A DNA stretch of 64,000 nt from Bacteroidales bacterium. GTDB lineage: Bacteria > Bacteroidota > Bacteroidia > Bacteroidales > UBA932. The notes below the pieces were generated by a model. The model saw nothing but the letters and a program-made list of their open reading frames with translations, searched no databases and was not told the origin of the DNA. Position 1 is the first letter of the stretch. Each line of letters opens with the position of its first letter. Of the stretch, positions 17,272 to 26,635 are shown piece by piece. The position numbers and the translations under genes were made by a program. The DNA lies in contig JAFYYM010000138.1 in the NCBI GenBank assembly GCA_017557535.1, positions 1 through 64,000 on the forward strand, written 5' to 3'.

Positions 17272-18867
17272 ATGAGCACGAAATATATCTTCATCACGGG
17301 TGGCGTGGCCTCTTCTCTCGGAAAGGGGATCATCAGCGCCTCTCTCGGAAAACTTCTCCAGGCCCGCGGATACAAGATCACTATCCAGAAATTCGACCCT
17401 TACATCAACATTGACCCGGGGACATTGAACCCTTACGAGCACGGGGAATGCTATGTCACGGCGGACGGTCAGGAGACCGACCTGGACCTTGGACACTACG
17501 AACGGTTCACCGGAATCCGGACAACCCGTGATAACAGTGTCACCACCGGGCGCATCTACCAGAGCGTCATCGACGGTGAGAGGAGGGGTGATTATCTGGG
17601 CAAGACTATCCAGGTGGTACCGCATATCACCGACGAAATCAAAAGGAGGATCCGCCTCAACGCCTCCAAGGAGCCCTTGGACTTCGTCATAACTGAGATC
17701 GGAGGCACGATTGGTGACATCGAGAGCCAACCGTTCCTGGAGGCCATCCGCCAGCTCAGATGGGAGTTGGGGAAGGACGCCATCAACATCCATCTGACAT
17801 ACGTGCCCTTCCTGGCAGCGGCCGGGGAACTCAAGACCAAGCCCACTCAGACAAGCGTCAAGCAGCTTCAGGGCCTGGGAATACAGCCGGAGATCCTTAT
17901 CCTCCGTACCGAGCACAACCTGAGTGACGATTTGAGGGCAAAGGTGGCCCATTTCTGCAATGTGGATGTGGAGGCCGTCATTCAGAGCCAGGATCTTCCT
18001 TCCATCTACCAGGTCCCGGTCAATATGCTGAACCAAGGTCTTGACGCCATCTGCCTGAAGAAAATGGGAATCGAGCCAGGCCCACCTCCCGCACTCGGGA
18101 AATGGAAGGACTACCTGGAGAGACGGGAGAAGGCTGTCAAAATGGTTAATATCGGCCTTGTCGGCAAATACGACCTTCAGGACGCATACAAGAGTATTCG
18201 AGAGAGCCTGGCACATGCGGGTGTCTATCACGACCGTAAAGTCGAGACTACTTTCATCAACAGCGAGTTCATCGACCCGGAAAATGTGGATGAGAAGTTG
18301 GCGGGGATGGATGGCATCGTCATCTGCCCCGGTTTCGGGAGACGTGGCATCGACGGGAAAATCATCGCTGTCGAATATGCCAGGACCCATAATCTTCCCG
18401 CTTTCGGGATTTGCCTGGGGATGCAGATGATGGTGATCGAGTTCGCCAGAAACGTCCTCGGCCACCAGGACGCGAACAGCACCGAGATGGACAGCGATAC
18501 CTCCTGCAACGTCATAGACCTTATGGAGGAGCAGAAGAAGGTCACCCAGATGGGAGGTACTATGAGGCTAGGCGAATACGAATGCGGCATAGTTGAAGGC
18601 AGCAGGGCGTGGGAGGCGTACGGCCAACAGTCAGTCACCAGGGAGCGTCACCGCCACCGATACGAATTCAACAACAAATACAAAGAGGAATTCGAGTCCG
18701 CAGGGATGAGATGCGTCGGTGTCAACACCATTAGCGACCTTGTGGAAATAGTTGAGATATCAGACCATAAGTGGTTCATAGGTACTCAGTTCCATCCCGA
18801 ATATTCATCCACCGTCTTAAAACCGCATCCACTATTCATGGATTTCATCAAAGCCTGCGCTGACTGA
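17272..18867 (+). CDS. pyrG: CTP synthase
   Basis: A 531-residue enzyme that converts UTP to CTP using glutamine and ATP. The N-terminal synthetase domain starts YIFITGGVASSLGKG and contains EHGECYVTADG and GGTIGDIESQPF. The C-terminal class I glutamine amidotransferase domain has the nucleophile in GICLGMQM and the HPEY histidine/glutamate near the end. Length is normal. It is followed after 1 nt by a PurF paralogue, so two glutamine-dependent nucleotide enzymes share one transcript. Confidence 0.97.
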   Translation: MSTKYIFITGGVASSLGKGIISASLGKLLQARGYKITIQKFDPYINIDPGTLNPYEHGECYVTADGQETDLDLGHYERFTGIRTTRDNSVTTGRIYQSVIDGERRGDYLGKTIQVVPHITDEIKRRIRLNASKEPLDFVITEIGGTIGDIESQPFLEAIRQLRWELGKDAINIHLTYVPFLAAAGELKTKPTQTSVKQLQGLGIQPEILILRTEHNLSDDLRAKVAHFCNVDVEAVIQSQDLPSIYQVPVNMLNQGLDAICLKKMGIEPGPPPALGKWKDYLERREKAVKMVNIGLVGKYDLQDAYKSIRESLAHAGVYHDRKVETTFINSEFIDPENVDEKLAGMDGIVICPGFGRRGIDGKIIAVEYARTHNLPAFGICLGMQMMVIEFARNVLGHQDANSTEMDSDTSCNVIDLMEEQKKVTQMGGTMRLGEYECGIVEGSRAWEAYGQQSVTRERHRHRYEFNNKYKEEFESAGMRCVGVNTISDLVEIVEISDHKWFIGTQFHPEYSSTVLKPHPLFMDFIKACAD

Positions 18868-18868
18868 T

Positions 18869-20614
18869 ATGGAAGAGCTTAAGCACGAGTGCGGAGTGGC
18901 GTTGGTGCGCCTACTCAAACCACTGGAATACTATCTAGAGAAATACGGCACCGACAGGTATGGGCTCGACAAGCTTTACCTGATGATGGAGAAGGAGCAT
19001 AACCGGGGCCAGGAAGGTGCGGGGATAGCCTGCGTCGATCTTGACGCACCTCCCGGAACCGAGTATATGTTCAGGGAGAGAGCAGAGGGGAAAGAGGCGA
19101 TCACCGAGATTTTCAGCCGTGTGGGCGACAGTTTCAAGGGGCAACTGTATATGGGTCACCTGCGTTACTCTACCACAGGCAAAAGCGGCATCTCATACGT
19201 TCATCCCTTCCTGAGACGGAATAACTGGCGTGCGAGGAATCTCTGCCTCTGCGGCAATTTCAACATCACGAACCTCGAGGAGATATTCGAGGACATGGTG
19301 GGACAGGGGCAGTCTCCCAGGGTCTACAGCGACACTTACATCACCCTCGAGAGGATGGGGCATCGCCTGGACATGGAAGTGGAGCGCGTCTACGACATCG
19401 CCACGTCCATGGGGCTGACAGGCCTTGACATAACAAACTACATCGAAGACAACCTCATAATCGAGAATGTCCTCAACACAACCCTTTCAGGATATGATGG
19501 AGGCTATGTCATGTCCGGGCTTACCGGCAGCGGCGAGATGTTCGCGATACGGGATCCCTGGGGCATCCGGCCGGCGTTCTATTACCAGGACGACGAAGTG
19601 GTGGCGCTCGCGAGTGAGCGACCCGTTCTCCAGACAGTCTTCAACCTCCAGTGCGAGGATGTGCGTGAGCTTCCTGCCGGCCATGCGATTGTCGTCAGGA
19701 AAAACGGGGAATGCGCCTTGAGGCAAGTCTTCGAACAGAGGGGCGATTTCAAATGCTCTTTCGAGAGGATTTATTTCAGCCGCGGCTCCGACCGGGACAT
19801 ATACCGGGAGAGGAAGAAACTCGGGGAACTGCTCGTGGACCCTGTATTCGAGGCCATCGGAGGAGACGTGGAGAACACTGTGTTCTCCTTCATCCCGAAC
19901 ACTGCGGAAGTGGCCTTCTACGGCCTTGTGGAAGGTTTCCGCCGCAGGGGGATGGATGTCAGGAGCGAGAAAGTTGCCTGGAAAGATATTAAGTTGCGTA
20001 CCTTCATCACTGAGGCCGGATCGAGGGACGACCTTGCCTCTCACGTCTACGACATCACCTACGGCAGCCTGAGGCCCGGGGAAGACAACCTCGTGATAAT
20101 CGACGACAGTATCGTGAGAGGTACCACATTGAAAGACAGCATATTGAAGATCCTGGACAGGTTGAGCCCCAAGAAAATCGTGATGGTCAGCTCATCACCG
20201 CAGGTGCGTTATCCCGACTATTACGGAATAGATATGCCACGTTTGGAGGAGTTCTGCGCGTTCAGAGCCACGATGGAGCTTTGGAAGAAAAGCGGAGAGT
20301 TCGCTAAGCTGGACGATATTCTCCACGCATGCAAGGAGGAATTGTCCAAACCAAAGGAAAAGATGTCCAACATAGTGAGGGAGGTCTATAAACCTTTCTC
20401 TGTCAAGGAGATAAACGACGAGATAACCCATATGCTACGCCCTGTGGGGATGGTGGCCCCGGTTGAGTTGGTCTTCCAGTCAATCGAAGGCCTGCATGAG
20501 GCCTGCCCCGACCATCACGGCGACTGGTACTTCACCGGATTTTATCCCACTCCCGGCGGGAATCAGCGGGTAAATGAAGCTTTCGTCGACTTCCTCACAA
20601 GGAATAGTCTATAG
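18869..20614 (+). CDS. PurF-like glutamine amidotransferase / phosphoribosyltransferase
   Basis: A 581-residue protein, clearly longer than ordinary PurF (about 470-500). It has an Ntn glutaminase domain whose likely nucleophile is Cys8 after a short propeptide (MEELKHE), and a phosphoribosyltransferase domain with the PRPP signature VIIDDSIVRGTT. An insertion precedes that motif (FITEAGSRDDLASHVYD), and a long C-terminal tail follows. The iron-sulfur cysteines of the Bacillus enzyme are not conserved (YYGID replaces CFYGID). It may be amidophosphoribosyltransferase itself or a paralogue on another phosphoribosyl substrate. It is co-transcribed with pyrG, and its stop overlaps the next, convergent gene by 6 bp. 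Confidence 0.85.
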   Translation: MEELKHECGVALVRLLKPLEYYLEKYGTDRYGLDKLYLMMEKEHNRGQEGAGIACVDLDAPPGTEYMFRERAEGKEAITEIFSRVGDSFKGQLYMGHLRYSTTGKSGISYVHPFLRRNNWRARNLCLCGNFNITNLEEIFEDMVGQGQSPRVYSDTYITLERMGHRLDMEVERVYDIATSMGLTGLDITNYIEDNLIIENVLNTTLSGYDGGYVMSGLTGSGEMFAIRDPWGIRPAFYYQDDEVVALASERPVLQTVFNLQCEDVRELPAGHAIVVRKNGECALRQVFEQRGDFKCSFERIYFSRGSDRDIYRERKKLGELLVDPVFEAIGGDVENTVFSFIPNTAEVAFYGLVEGFRRRGMDVRSEKVAWKDIKLRTFITEAGSRDDLASHVYDITYGSLRPGEDNLVIIDDSIVRGTTLKDSILKILDRLSPKKIVMVSSSPQVRYPDYYGIDMPRLEEFCAFRATMELWKKSGEFAKLDDILHACKEELSKPKEKMSNIVREVYKPFSVKEINDEITHMLRPVGMVAPVELVFQSIEGLHEACPDHHGDWYFTGFYPTPGGNQRVNEAFVDFLTRNSL

Positions 20615-21898
20615 GGTGATACCAAGTCCTATTACCGGGCTGATAGTAGAGAAAGACACGGAGGATAAACCGGCAGTCAGGACTACCCTTCCGGGAGCCC
20701 AAACGAGACCAGACTCTATGTTGAGACCCTTGAAAGACTTTTCCCTCACCCTTGCCCATTGGCCAGAGACATCCTCCCAGAAACATCCGACACTTCCGTA
20801 ACCTGCCCCTGCATAGCATGACAAGTTTCCGGTTATTCCGACCAGGACTCCACTGGAGACGCTGAAACGGGAATACTTTTCCTGTCCCGTTGCCCAGATA
20901 TATCCGAAATCCGTGAGGCCCTCGTAAGAGCAACTGTAATCCTCCTTGACACACGCGAAACTACTCATATAAGACAGGTAACCTCCAAACCTGCCTTTCT
21001 TTATCCCGAACGAGGCACCTGTCTCATAAGATGGTATGAAAGCGGCCCTGACGGTAATGAAACAGTCATAGCCGGAGGGCTCTTTTGAAGGCATCCTGGA
21101 CTCTGTCATCTTTGGCGTCGAGGCATATTCCCTTACTAGAGATAATCCTGAAGAAGCATTTGATACACAATTATTTTCAGCAATGACTGGAAGAGTCTCC
21201 AGTACCGGGATATGGGGACGGGATGACTGAGCGACATGGCTTTCAGCCGGCAGTGTTTCCCGCCGTTCAACAAGCCTGGCCGATGGTGAGGCTACCTTGG
21301 ATGTCGTCATCCTTGTGGAAGGATTCTTAAGTCCCAAAGCGCTACGGATTCCTTCCACTTCCCTACCAACATAGGATAGTCCCGGCACTTCAGCCACCGA
21401 GGTTTTTGAAAGATTGTTCTTCAGTGACATCACGGACGATCTGGCATTCCTGTCATTTGGAAGGACTTCCAAAAGCGTCATCGCCCAGTCCGCGCAAGCG
21501 GCGGCCTCTCCGAGCCTTCCTTCGGAGAACGCCTTGGAAGCCCTTGAGTACAATCCGGAAGCAAGGTTTTTCCTCCTCGCGAATATCTTTTCCACCTCTT
21601 TCCAGGCGATGAATCTCAAGGCCGTACCAGAATCCCAGACAACATCCGATGCCGCTATGATGTCGCCGCGGTACGTTTTCCACACCGCCAACTCCCGACC
21701 TTGCGGCAGGTCGATCAAGTCGGTGGAGGATAGTTTCTGTATCAAAGCGTCCACCGCGGAGGCTTGCATAGACTCATAATCCTTGCCTGTACCCTCTCCC
21801 CAAAGGAATGAGGGATCCTCCTTTATCTTCCGGATATCCTGGCCGAAAAGCAGGACCGGAAGCTGCGAGAGCAATATTATGAGCCAGAGTCTCCTCAT
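20609..21898 (-). CDS. Exported barrel-like protein of the kinase operon
   Basis: This 429-residue protein has a signal peptide (MRRLWLIILLSQLPVLLFGQ). The N-terminal about 170 residues are helical and resemble the LPP20-like repeats seen in Bacteroidota stress or motility proteins. A low-complexity Ser/Pro-rich linker spans about 190-270, and the final about 150 residues are Gly/aromatic-rich strands (GGYLSYMSSF, VSSGVLVGITGNLSCYAGAGYG) ending in GLGITL, as in outer-membrane barrels. It overlaps the end of the kinase gene by four bases (ATGA). It is likely a target or output partner of the kinase at the envelope, by context only. Confidence 0.65.
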   Translation of the reverse strand: MRRLWLIILLSQLPVLLFGQDIRKIKEDPSFLWGEGTGKDYESMQASAVDALIQKLSSTDLIDLPQGRELAVWKTYRGDIIAASDVVWDSGTALRFIAWKEVEKIFARRKNLASGLYSRASKAFSEGRLGEAAACADWAMTLLEVLPNDRNARSSVMSLKNNLSKTSVAEVPGLSYVGREVEGIRSALGLKNPSTRMTTSKVASPSARLVERRETLPAESHVAQSSRPHIPVLETLPVIAENNCVSNASSGLSLVREYASTPKMTESRMPSKEPSGYDCFITVRAAFIPSYETGASFGIKKGRFGGYLSYMSSFACVKEDYSCSYEGLTDFGYIWATGQEKYSRFSVSSGVLVGITGNLSCYAGAGYGSVGCFWEDVSGQWARVREKSFKGLNIESGLVWAPGRVVLTAGLSSVSFSTISPVIGLGITL

Positions 21899-23274
21899 CT
21901 TCCCTTATGGAATTCAAACCTCTCCTCTATCTCGCCCAGCCTTTGGGATTGGCTGCCTGTCATATTCCCGGAGACTGAATGGAGGCTTTCCTTCAACCGC
22001 TCGAATAATGGGGCAGAACCACCATTCCCATCCCTGGAAATGCAGGACCAGCATAGAGAGTCGAGATTGTCCAAAACCTCATCCCAGCGCCGCATATCCT
22101 CGAAAAGCATCCTCTCGTAAGAATCCTGGAAACTAGCAGCCAAGGCTTCCCTGTCTGTTCCCTCAGCGAAGATCCTCCCTTCCGAGGAGCTGAGGTAACT
22201 CAACCCGTTCCTTGACAACAAGGCCACATCCGGTGACAGGAACTCAATATCACTCCACACCGGCTCCAGCAGAAGGGTGCCGTCTTCGTCCATTATGCCT
22301 TCCCCTTGGGCGCAGGTGACAATAAATTTGCCGTTGAAGCAATCCAAAGTATCGGTGAAAAGGTAGCCGGAGGCATCAAGTGACGGTGTTGGCGAAGCCG
22401 AGTCCCTCACCAAAGACACCGCCTTGCGGAACATACCGGAATCCTCGTCACGTCGCCCTCTACCGGGGAGCCATAAAAGCATCAGAACAGCCCCCAAAAG
22501 AACCGCGGAAGAAAGCAGTATCTTCCACCAAGACCTTCGCCGGGACTCCAGCGCCGCCTTCACCTCCTCGACTAAGGCATACCTTTCTAAAGGGTCATCC
22601 TTCATGCATTTATCGGACACGTCTTTCCTGGAAGGCAATATCTCTGAGATTATTCTTCCCAGGGAGAATATATCAGAACGGATCGTCGCCTCCCCTCCCG
22701 AAGCCACCTCGGGAGCGGCGTAACCTTCGGTTCCGGCAGGAAGGTGCCCTCCTGCCATAGAGGAAGAGTCAGCGAGGCTGAAATCTATCACTTTCACGAC
22801 CGACCCTTCCCTAGCCACCATAATGTTCTCCGGTTTCAAGTCATTGTGTAACACTTGTTTCCGGTGTATGTATGAGACTGCGTCACAAAGTTGGAGAATA
22901 ATCCGAAAAGCCGATTTCCTGTCCAATGCCCCGGCTTTGACCAGGTCTTCCAGAGTACGACCATCAATCCATTCGAGAACAATGCACTCTCCAAGTTCCC
23001 TGTGATGTATCCAAGACAGGTAATCACACACTCCAGGATGTTTCAGGGGATGGGCTATCTCATATTCGTGACGAAGAATCGCCTCCCTCGTGCCGTCTCC
23101 TCGGAACTCAGGCTTCAAGCATTTCAGAACCACAATCCTGTCTCCGAGACGCCCCTTATAAAGGGCGGAATGACCGGAAGGCGACTCATAGATGAGCTCC
23201 AGTTCCTCGCTGGAGGGCATCCTCGAAAACGCGTCCCCGATCTCCTTGAAATATCCCGACGACCTCACCATCAT
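21895..23274 (-). CDS. Hanks-type Ser/Thr protein kinase, membrane-anchored
   Basis: A 459-residue protein with a kinase domain at about 25-245: invariant lysine K51 (VVLK), catalytic loop HNDLKPEN at 143-150 (HRD reads HND), metal motif DFS at 164-166 instead of DFG, and GYAAPEV. A transmembrane helix follows at about 249-269, then a Cys-containing periplasmic region of about 185 residues (LFTDTLDCFNGKFIVTCAQGEG) that looks like a sensor with beta-propeller-like strands. The HRD and DFG changes are conservative enough to allow activity. It overlaps both neighbours by ATGA-type junctions, so the three proteins are made together. Two adjacent ATGs compete for the start. Confidence 0.88.
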   Translation of the reverse strand: MMVRSSGYFKEIGDAFSRMPSSEELELIYESPSGHSALYKGRLGDRIVVLKCLKPEFRGDGTREAILRHEYEIAHPLKHPGVCDYLSWIHHRELGECIVLEWIDGRTLEDLVKAGALDRKSAFRIILQLCDAVSYIHRKQVLHNDLKPENIMVAREGSVVKVIDFSLADSSSMAGGHLPAGTEGYAAPEVASGGEATIRSDIFSLGRIISEILPSRKDVSDKCMKDDPLERYALVEEVKAALESRRRSWWKILLSSAVLLGAVLMLLWLPGRGRRDEDSGMFRKAVSLVRDSASPTPSLDASGYLFTDTLDCFNGKFIVTCAQGEGIMDEDGTLLLEPVWSDIEFLSPDVALLSRNGLSYLSSSEGRIFAEGTDREALAASFQDSYERMLFEDMRRWDEVLDNLDSLCWSCISRDGNGGSAPLFERLKESLHSVSGNMTGSQSQRLGEIEERFEFHKGR

Positions 23275-23831
23275 TTATCCTTACGAATGAAAGCGATCCC
23301 TCCATCAAGACCGGCCACATAAGGGTCAGTCTTCACCCCGTTCCTGATTATTCCAGACAAAGCCAGCGGATAGCCCTTCATTATGCTCGCCGTCTCGAAC
23401 ACATCCCCTTCACGGAGAAGGGAATTCTCGCTTTCAATGACCTTGAATACGGAATTGCCCTCATAGGTTATGGTCACCTGGCGGTCCGGGCGCCATCCTA
23501 TCACCAACACATCTCCCCGGGAAAGCGCCCCTGCCTCGACATGCTCCGCGTGGAAATAAAGGGAAGAGAGTCTGCCTGAAGCGGCCAGATTCTCACGGAA
23601 AGCCTTGAAATCCAGGAAACCGGCATATCTCGCCAGGGAATCAAGGGTCGAGGTCCGGGGGTCCGGCATATCCCCTACATAGCCCCAGAAACGCTTCAAA
23701 GTAGATGGGGAGACCCGCTCGTCCATCGCTTCCGACAAGGCAGCGAAATCCGCAGATGTGGAAAGCCTCCTTCCCCACTTACGCTCTACCTCAAAACGCA
23801 GGAATGAATATTCAGGATTATCTTGTTTCAT
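23271..23831 (-). CDS. Bacteroidota-specific protein with helical N-terminus, unknown
   Basis: This 186-residue cytoplasmic protein has an N-terminal about 85 residues rich in helices (FEVERKWGRRL, SPSTLKRFWGYVGD, LDSLARYAGFLDFKAF). I recall similar segments at the start of many Bacteroidota proteins; the pattern could be a winged-helix or adaptor domain. The second half is beta-rich (GDVLVIGWRPDRQVTITYEG, GDVFETASI). There are no catalytic motifs. It is translated just before the kinase with an overlap, so it is probably an adaptor, inhibitor or substrate of that kinase (inference). Confidence 0.6.
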   Translation of the reverse strand: MKQDNPEYSFLRFEVERKWGRRLSTSADFAALSEAMDERVSPSTLKRFWGYVGDMPDPRTSTLDSLARYAGFLDFKAFRENLAASGRLSSLYFHAEHVEAGALSRGDVLVIGWRPDRQVTITYEGNSVFKVIESENSLLREGDVFETASIMKGYPLALSGIIRNGVKTDPYVAGLDGGIAFIRKDK

Positions 23832-23848
23832 TGTTTTGCTTCAATCAA

Positions 23849-24874
23849 CTATTGGTAAACGATTTTCGTGTGACTCTCTACAGAGAGAACTTCGGGAGCC
23901 GCTTCCTTGTGGAGGATGACTTTCTCAAGGAGAGGATTATCCTCGGAAGAGAGCTGCTGGATCCGTCTGCAGTTCGAGAGATCAAGCTCCTTGACTTTCG
24001 ATCCGGTCAGACGGAAAACCTCCAGTTTCCGGTTCTTGCTCAGGTCTATGCTCTCAAGAGATTGGTTATTATATAGTTCCAGCATCGTGATCTCGGGACA
24101 TCTTGAAAAATCCAAGGCCTTCAGCACCTTGCACTCGATCAGATAAAGGTACCCGAGTTTTGGATTATCAAGGTAGAATTCCTCGAGCAGAGCCTCCCTC
24201 CCTGCGTACAGCAGCTCGAGATTCTTGTTGGCTGAGAGGTCGATCCGCTTAAGATAATGACCACCCATCCCGAGCGTCCTCAGGTTCACAAGAGCCTCAA
24301 GCCCGGCAAGGGAATCCACCGGCAAATCCGAGATTTGAAGTTCCTGTATCTCCAGCAGTTCCTCATCACTCATCACCCCGTCAGCATCCATGTCGTATTT
24401 ACTGACTATATACTCCCAGAGGGTCGGATCGGGATCGACATCGGGGATATCCACAGGGTCAGTACCAGGGTCCTCCTGACCTGTCGGAGGGTCTGGTTTG
24501 ACTTGAGGCTGAGGTTTTGTCCTGAAAGTCAAGACGGGGGTCTCGACGACATCCAGTCCATTGGTGTAATAGACAGTCCATGAGTACTCTGTGTCCGGCT
24601 CGAGTTCCGAAACCTCGGCAGATATCTCCTGCCCTGGCAAAGTGCCTATACTTATTTCTGTTCCCGATGAAGCAGGCCAGACCTTAAACCCACACGCAGT
24701 CATATTGTCGCCCCGGTCGAAAGACGCCTGCAGCATTGCCGACCGGATCCCCGGCACCGCCTCCCAGCCCGTCACCTGGGGCATCCGAAGCTCCTGGGGA
24801 ACCTCCTCCCTGCAAGAGGACAGGAGCATAAGAACGGCGACAAGGCCTAGAAAAATCGAGATATGTTTAGTCAT
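23849..24874 (-). CDS. Surface lipoprotein with FN3-like domain and leucine-rich repeats
   Basis: A 341-residue lipoprotein: signal peptide ending in LMLLSSC (lipobox cysteine near 20). It is followed by a fibronectin-III-like domain (ELEPDTEYSWTVYYTN), an acidic Pro-rich linker (PDPPTGQEDPGTDP), a dockerin/EF-hand-like calcium loop (DMDADGVMSDEEL) and about seven leucine-rich repeats (LDFSRCPEITMLELYNN, IDLSKNRKLEVFRLTGS). Such proteins are usually displayed at the cell surface for binding. The ATG at 24874 is preferred because it gives a cleaner signal peptide. A strong promoter sits just upstream, and the gene lies 17 nt before the kinase-operon genes. Confidence 0.8.
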   Translation of the reverse strand: MTKHISIFLGLVAVLMLLSSCREEVPQELRMPQVTGWEAVPGIRSAMLQASFDRGDNMTACGFKVWPASSGTEISIGTLPGQEISAEVSELEPDTEYSWTVYYTNGLDVVETPVLTFRTKPQPQVKPDPPTGQEDPGTDPVDIPDVDPDPTLWEYIVSKYDMDADGVMSDEELLEIQELQISDLPVDSLAGLEALVNLRTLGMGGHYLKRIDLSANKNLELLYAGREALLEEFYLDNPKLGYLYLIECKVLKALDFSRCPEITMLELYNNQSLESIDLSKNRKLEVFRLTGSKVKELDLSNCRRIQQLSSEDNPLLEKVILHKEAAPEVLSVESHTKIVYQ

Positions 24875-24901
24875 GAGCCACAAACGGAACTGTCGCTATG
24901 G

Positions 24902-24933
24902 CAAAATTATTAAACAACGCCTGTAATAACAAA
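24902..24933 (-). promoter_or_regulatory. Promoter of the LRR lipoprotein / kinase operon
   Basis: On the minus strand TTTG (24930-24933), a 20-bp spacer and TAATTTTG (24902-24909) match the Bacteroidota promoter consensus. It lies in the 97-bp gap between the YD-like gene and the lipoprotein, 27 bp before the ATG. Confidence 0.75.
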
Positions 24934-24971
24934 AAATGTAAACACAATTTCTGATAGAGGCCTGAAGGCAA

Positions 24972-26498
24972 TTATCTAACCTCATATCCCGAATCTTCCA
25001 CAACAACTTTCCCTCCAATGTAATAGTGGAAATCAACGCTATATGTCACACCTGCGTACCCGGGAGTCCATTTAGGACTTCCTGACAAACCCTCGGCAGC
25101 TTTTACCGCTTCTTTCACGATAAGCTGGGCCCTGTCACTCCTGTTTGAATAATCCTCCGCAGCCTTGGCCGACAAATGACCATTACGATTGATTGTCAGT
25201 TTGATCGAAACGGTTCCCTCCGCACCGGAGGACAAAGCCTTCAGTGCAGATACCTTGGGCAGTTTCGGCAAAACCTCCTGAAGTATGTCGTCGGCAAGAT
25301 CCCCGTCATACTTCACATAAGGATGCTCGGCCTTCAACCGTTCATCTTCGGCGGCATTGGCCGCGGCCTTGGCCGCCGCCTCTTCCATACGGGACTGATA
25401 GACATCAATCTCACTCTTGCAAGCCGCCATGTACTCTTCTCCGCTTTTGCCTATATCACCCGAATACAAGATTGTCCTCTCTTCCCATTTCTTCAAATTT
25501 ATTTCTTTGTTCATCGAGTAGTGCACGTAAGTCTTCCTCGTGACCCAATTCCCCTTTGAATCATATTCATATTCATAATACGTGAACGCTCCGAGATCCG
25601 TCTGCGACTCCAACCATGGCAAGTCCTTGTCGCGATCGACCAGCCTCGCGTCCTCCGTGACAATCAGCAGGTCACCGTGTTCATTGTAAACGTAATGGTT
25701 CCGTTGGGTGGCATATCCGTTGCTTCCTCCGCCACCGCCTCCGACACCGGTCATCCGTCCATCCTTATCCCTTTCTATGTAAGCGACGATATATTGAGTC
25801 TTCCTGGATTCCTTACGTCCGTCGGAAGAACCCTGGAACCGCATTTCCTCGGTACCGTTCTCATCATAGCGGACCATCGTATATGATCCGTCCGCTTCGT
25901 AACGGAATATGTCCCTGGCTCCCCCGGCCTGGGGATCGTCGTCCGGCCTTGTGATTATCGATTTCAGCCGCCCGTTCCCATCGTATTCATAAACGGAGTG
26001 TTTCAAGTACCCGCCCCTGTAGTTTTTCCTGGCGATGTTCTTATGATCGATCAGTTCCGCGATCCAGATCGCATCCAACTCGCTGATTTGTCCATGAGGT
26101 TTGTAATCGACATAATTGTGCCTGAAGTTATAAGTGTCAACAGAAGACAGTTTCCCGTCGGCCCCGTAATTATACAAGAGTGCGTACTGAGGATCGTTGT
26201 AGCCCCACAACATCTTGAGCAAGCGGTTCCCTGACGAACCGTAGATGACATACTCCTCCCCTTCATGACTGTTCACCGGAGCTCCACCTAACTCCCACTC
26301 ACCGTAAGCCTTCCTGAAACCCAGGTTCACGGTATGGGTACTCAGCACGTCTCCTTTGAGGTTGTTCCATTGGAGGTCGGTCTTATTGAAAAACTGTCGG
26401 ACGGCCACGTCCTTATCGTCGCTTGGACGACTGTCTGCCAAGAGGGCGGCTGACGGAAGCGCCAAGGAAGCCAATAAAAGAATGATTTTCCTGATCAT
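24972..26498 (-). CDS. Exported YD-like repeat protein with TonB-C-like end
   Basis: This 508-residue protein has a signal peptide (MIRKIILLLASLALPSAALLA). The middle contains loosely repeated YD/RHS-like units (YEYDGNGRLKSI, FRYEADGSYTMVRYDENG, YVYNEHGDLLIV, YEYDSKGNWVTRKTY), as in Bacteroidota MORN/YD exported proteins. An Ala/Glu-rich helix follows (RMEEAAAKAAANAAEDERL). The last about 110 residues resemble a TonB C-terminal fold (GTVSIKLTINRNGHLS, WTPGYAGVTYSVDFHY). It is probably periplasmic, linking to the envelope; its role is unknown. No partner TonB/ExbBD genes are near. Confidence 0.7.
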   Translation of the reverse strand: MIRKIILLLASLALPSAALLADSRPSDDKDVAVRQFFNKTDLQWNNLKGDVLSTHTVNLGFRKAYGEWELGGAPVNSHEGEEYVIYGSSGNRLLKMLWGYNDPQYALLYNYGADGKLSSVDTYNFRHNYVDYKPHGQISELDAIWIAELIDHKNIARKNYRGGYLKHSVYEYDGNGRLKSIITRPDDDPQAGGARDIFRYEADGSYTMVRYDENGTEEMRFQGSSDGRKESRKTQYIVAYIERDKDGRMTGVGGGGGGSNGYATQRNHYVYNEHGDLLIVTEDARLVDRDKDLPWLESQTDLGAFTYYEYEYDSKGNWVTRKTYVHYSMNKEINLKKWEERTILYSGDIGKSGEEYMAACKSEIDVYQSRMEEAAAKAAANAAEDERLKAEHPYVKYDGDLADDILQEVLPKLPKVSALKALSSGAEGTVSIKLTINRNGHLSAKAAEDYSNRSDRAQLIVKEAVKAAEGLSGSPKWTPGYAGVTYSVDFHYYIGGKVVVEDSGYEVR

Positions 26499-26541
26499 AG
26501 TCTTAATAACGGATTAATTGTGGAATTATTTCGAACGGGGA

Positions 26542-26549
26542 CAAATATA
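26542..26549 (-). promoter_or_regulatory. Putative -7 element of the YD-like gene
   Basis: TATATTTG on the minus strand lies 43 bp before the ATG at 26498. No TTTG is found at the ideal spacing, so support is partial. Confidence 0.45.
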
Positions 26550-26569
26550 TCTCTTTGCCCTCAAACTAG

Positions 26570-26588
26570 AAGGTCCAAACAAGGTCCA
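26570..26588. repeat. Direct repeat AAGGTCCA, one helical turn apart
   Basis: AAGGTCCA occurs at 26570-26577 and 26581-26588, a period of 11 bp, in the gap between the divergent YD-like gene and the small repeat protein. The spacing puts both copies on the same DNA face, as for cooperative regulator binding. No known operator matches. Confidence 0.4.
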
Positions 26589-26635
26589 TTTGAAGCATGG
26601 CGAAGTGCCACGATTTTTGCAAGAATCATCAGGGT

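Noticed and set aside
17224..18465. 413-codon open frame antisense to pyrG
   Set aside because: It mirrors the codon pattern of pyrG, has no recognisable domain and ignores the etfBA promoter region.
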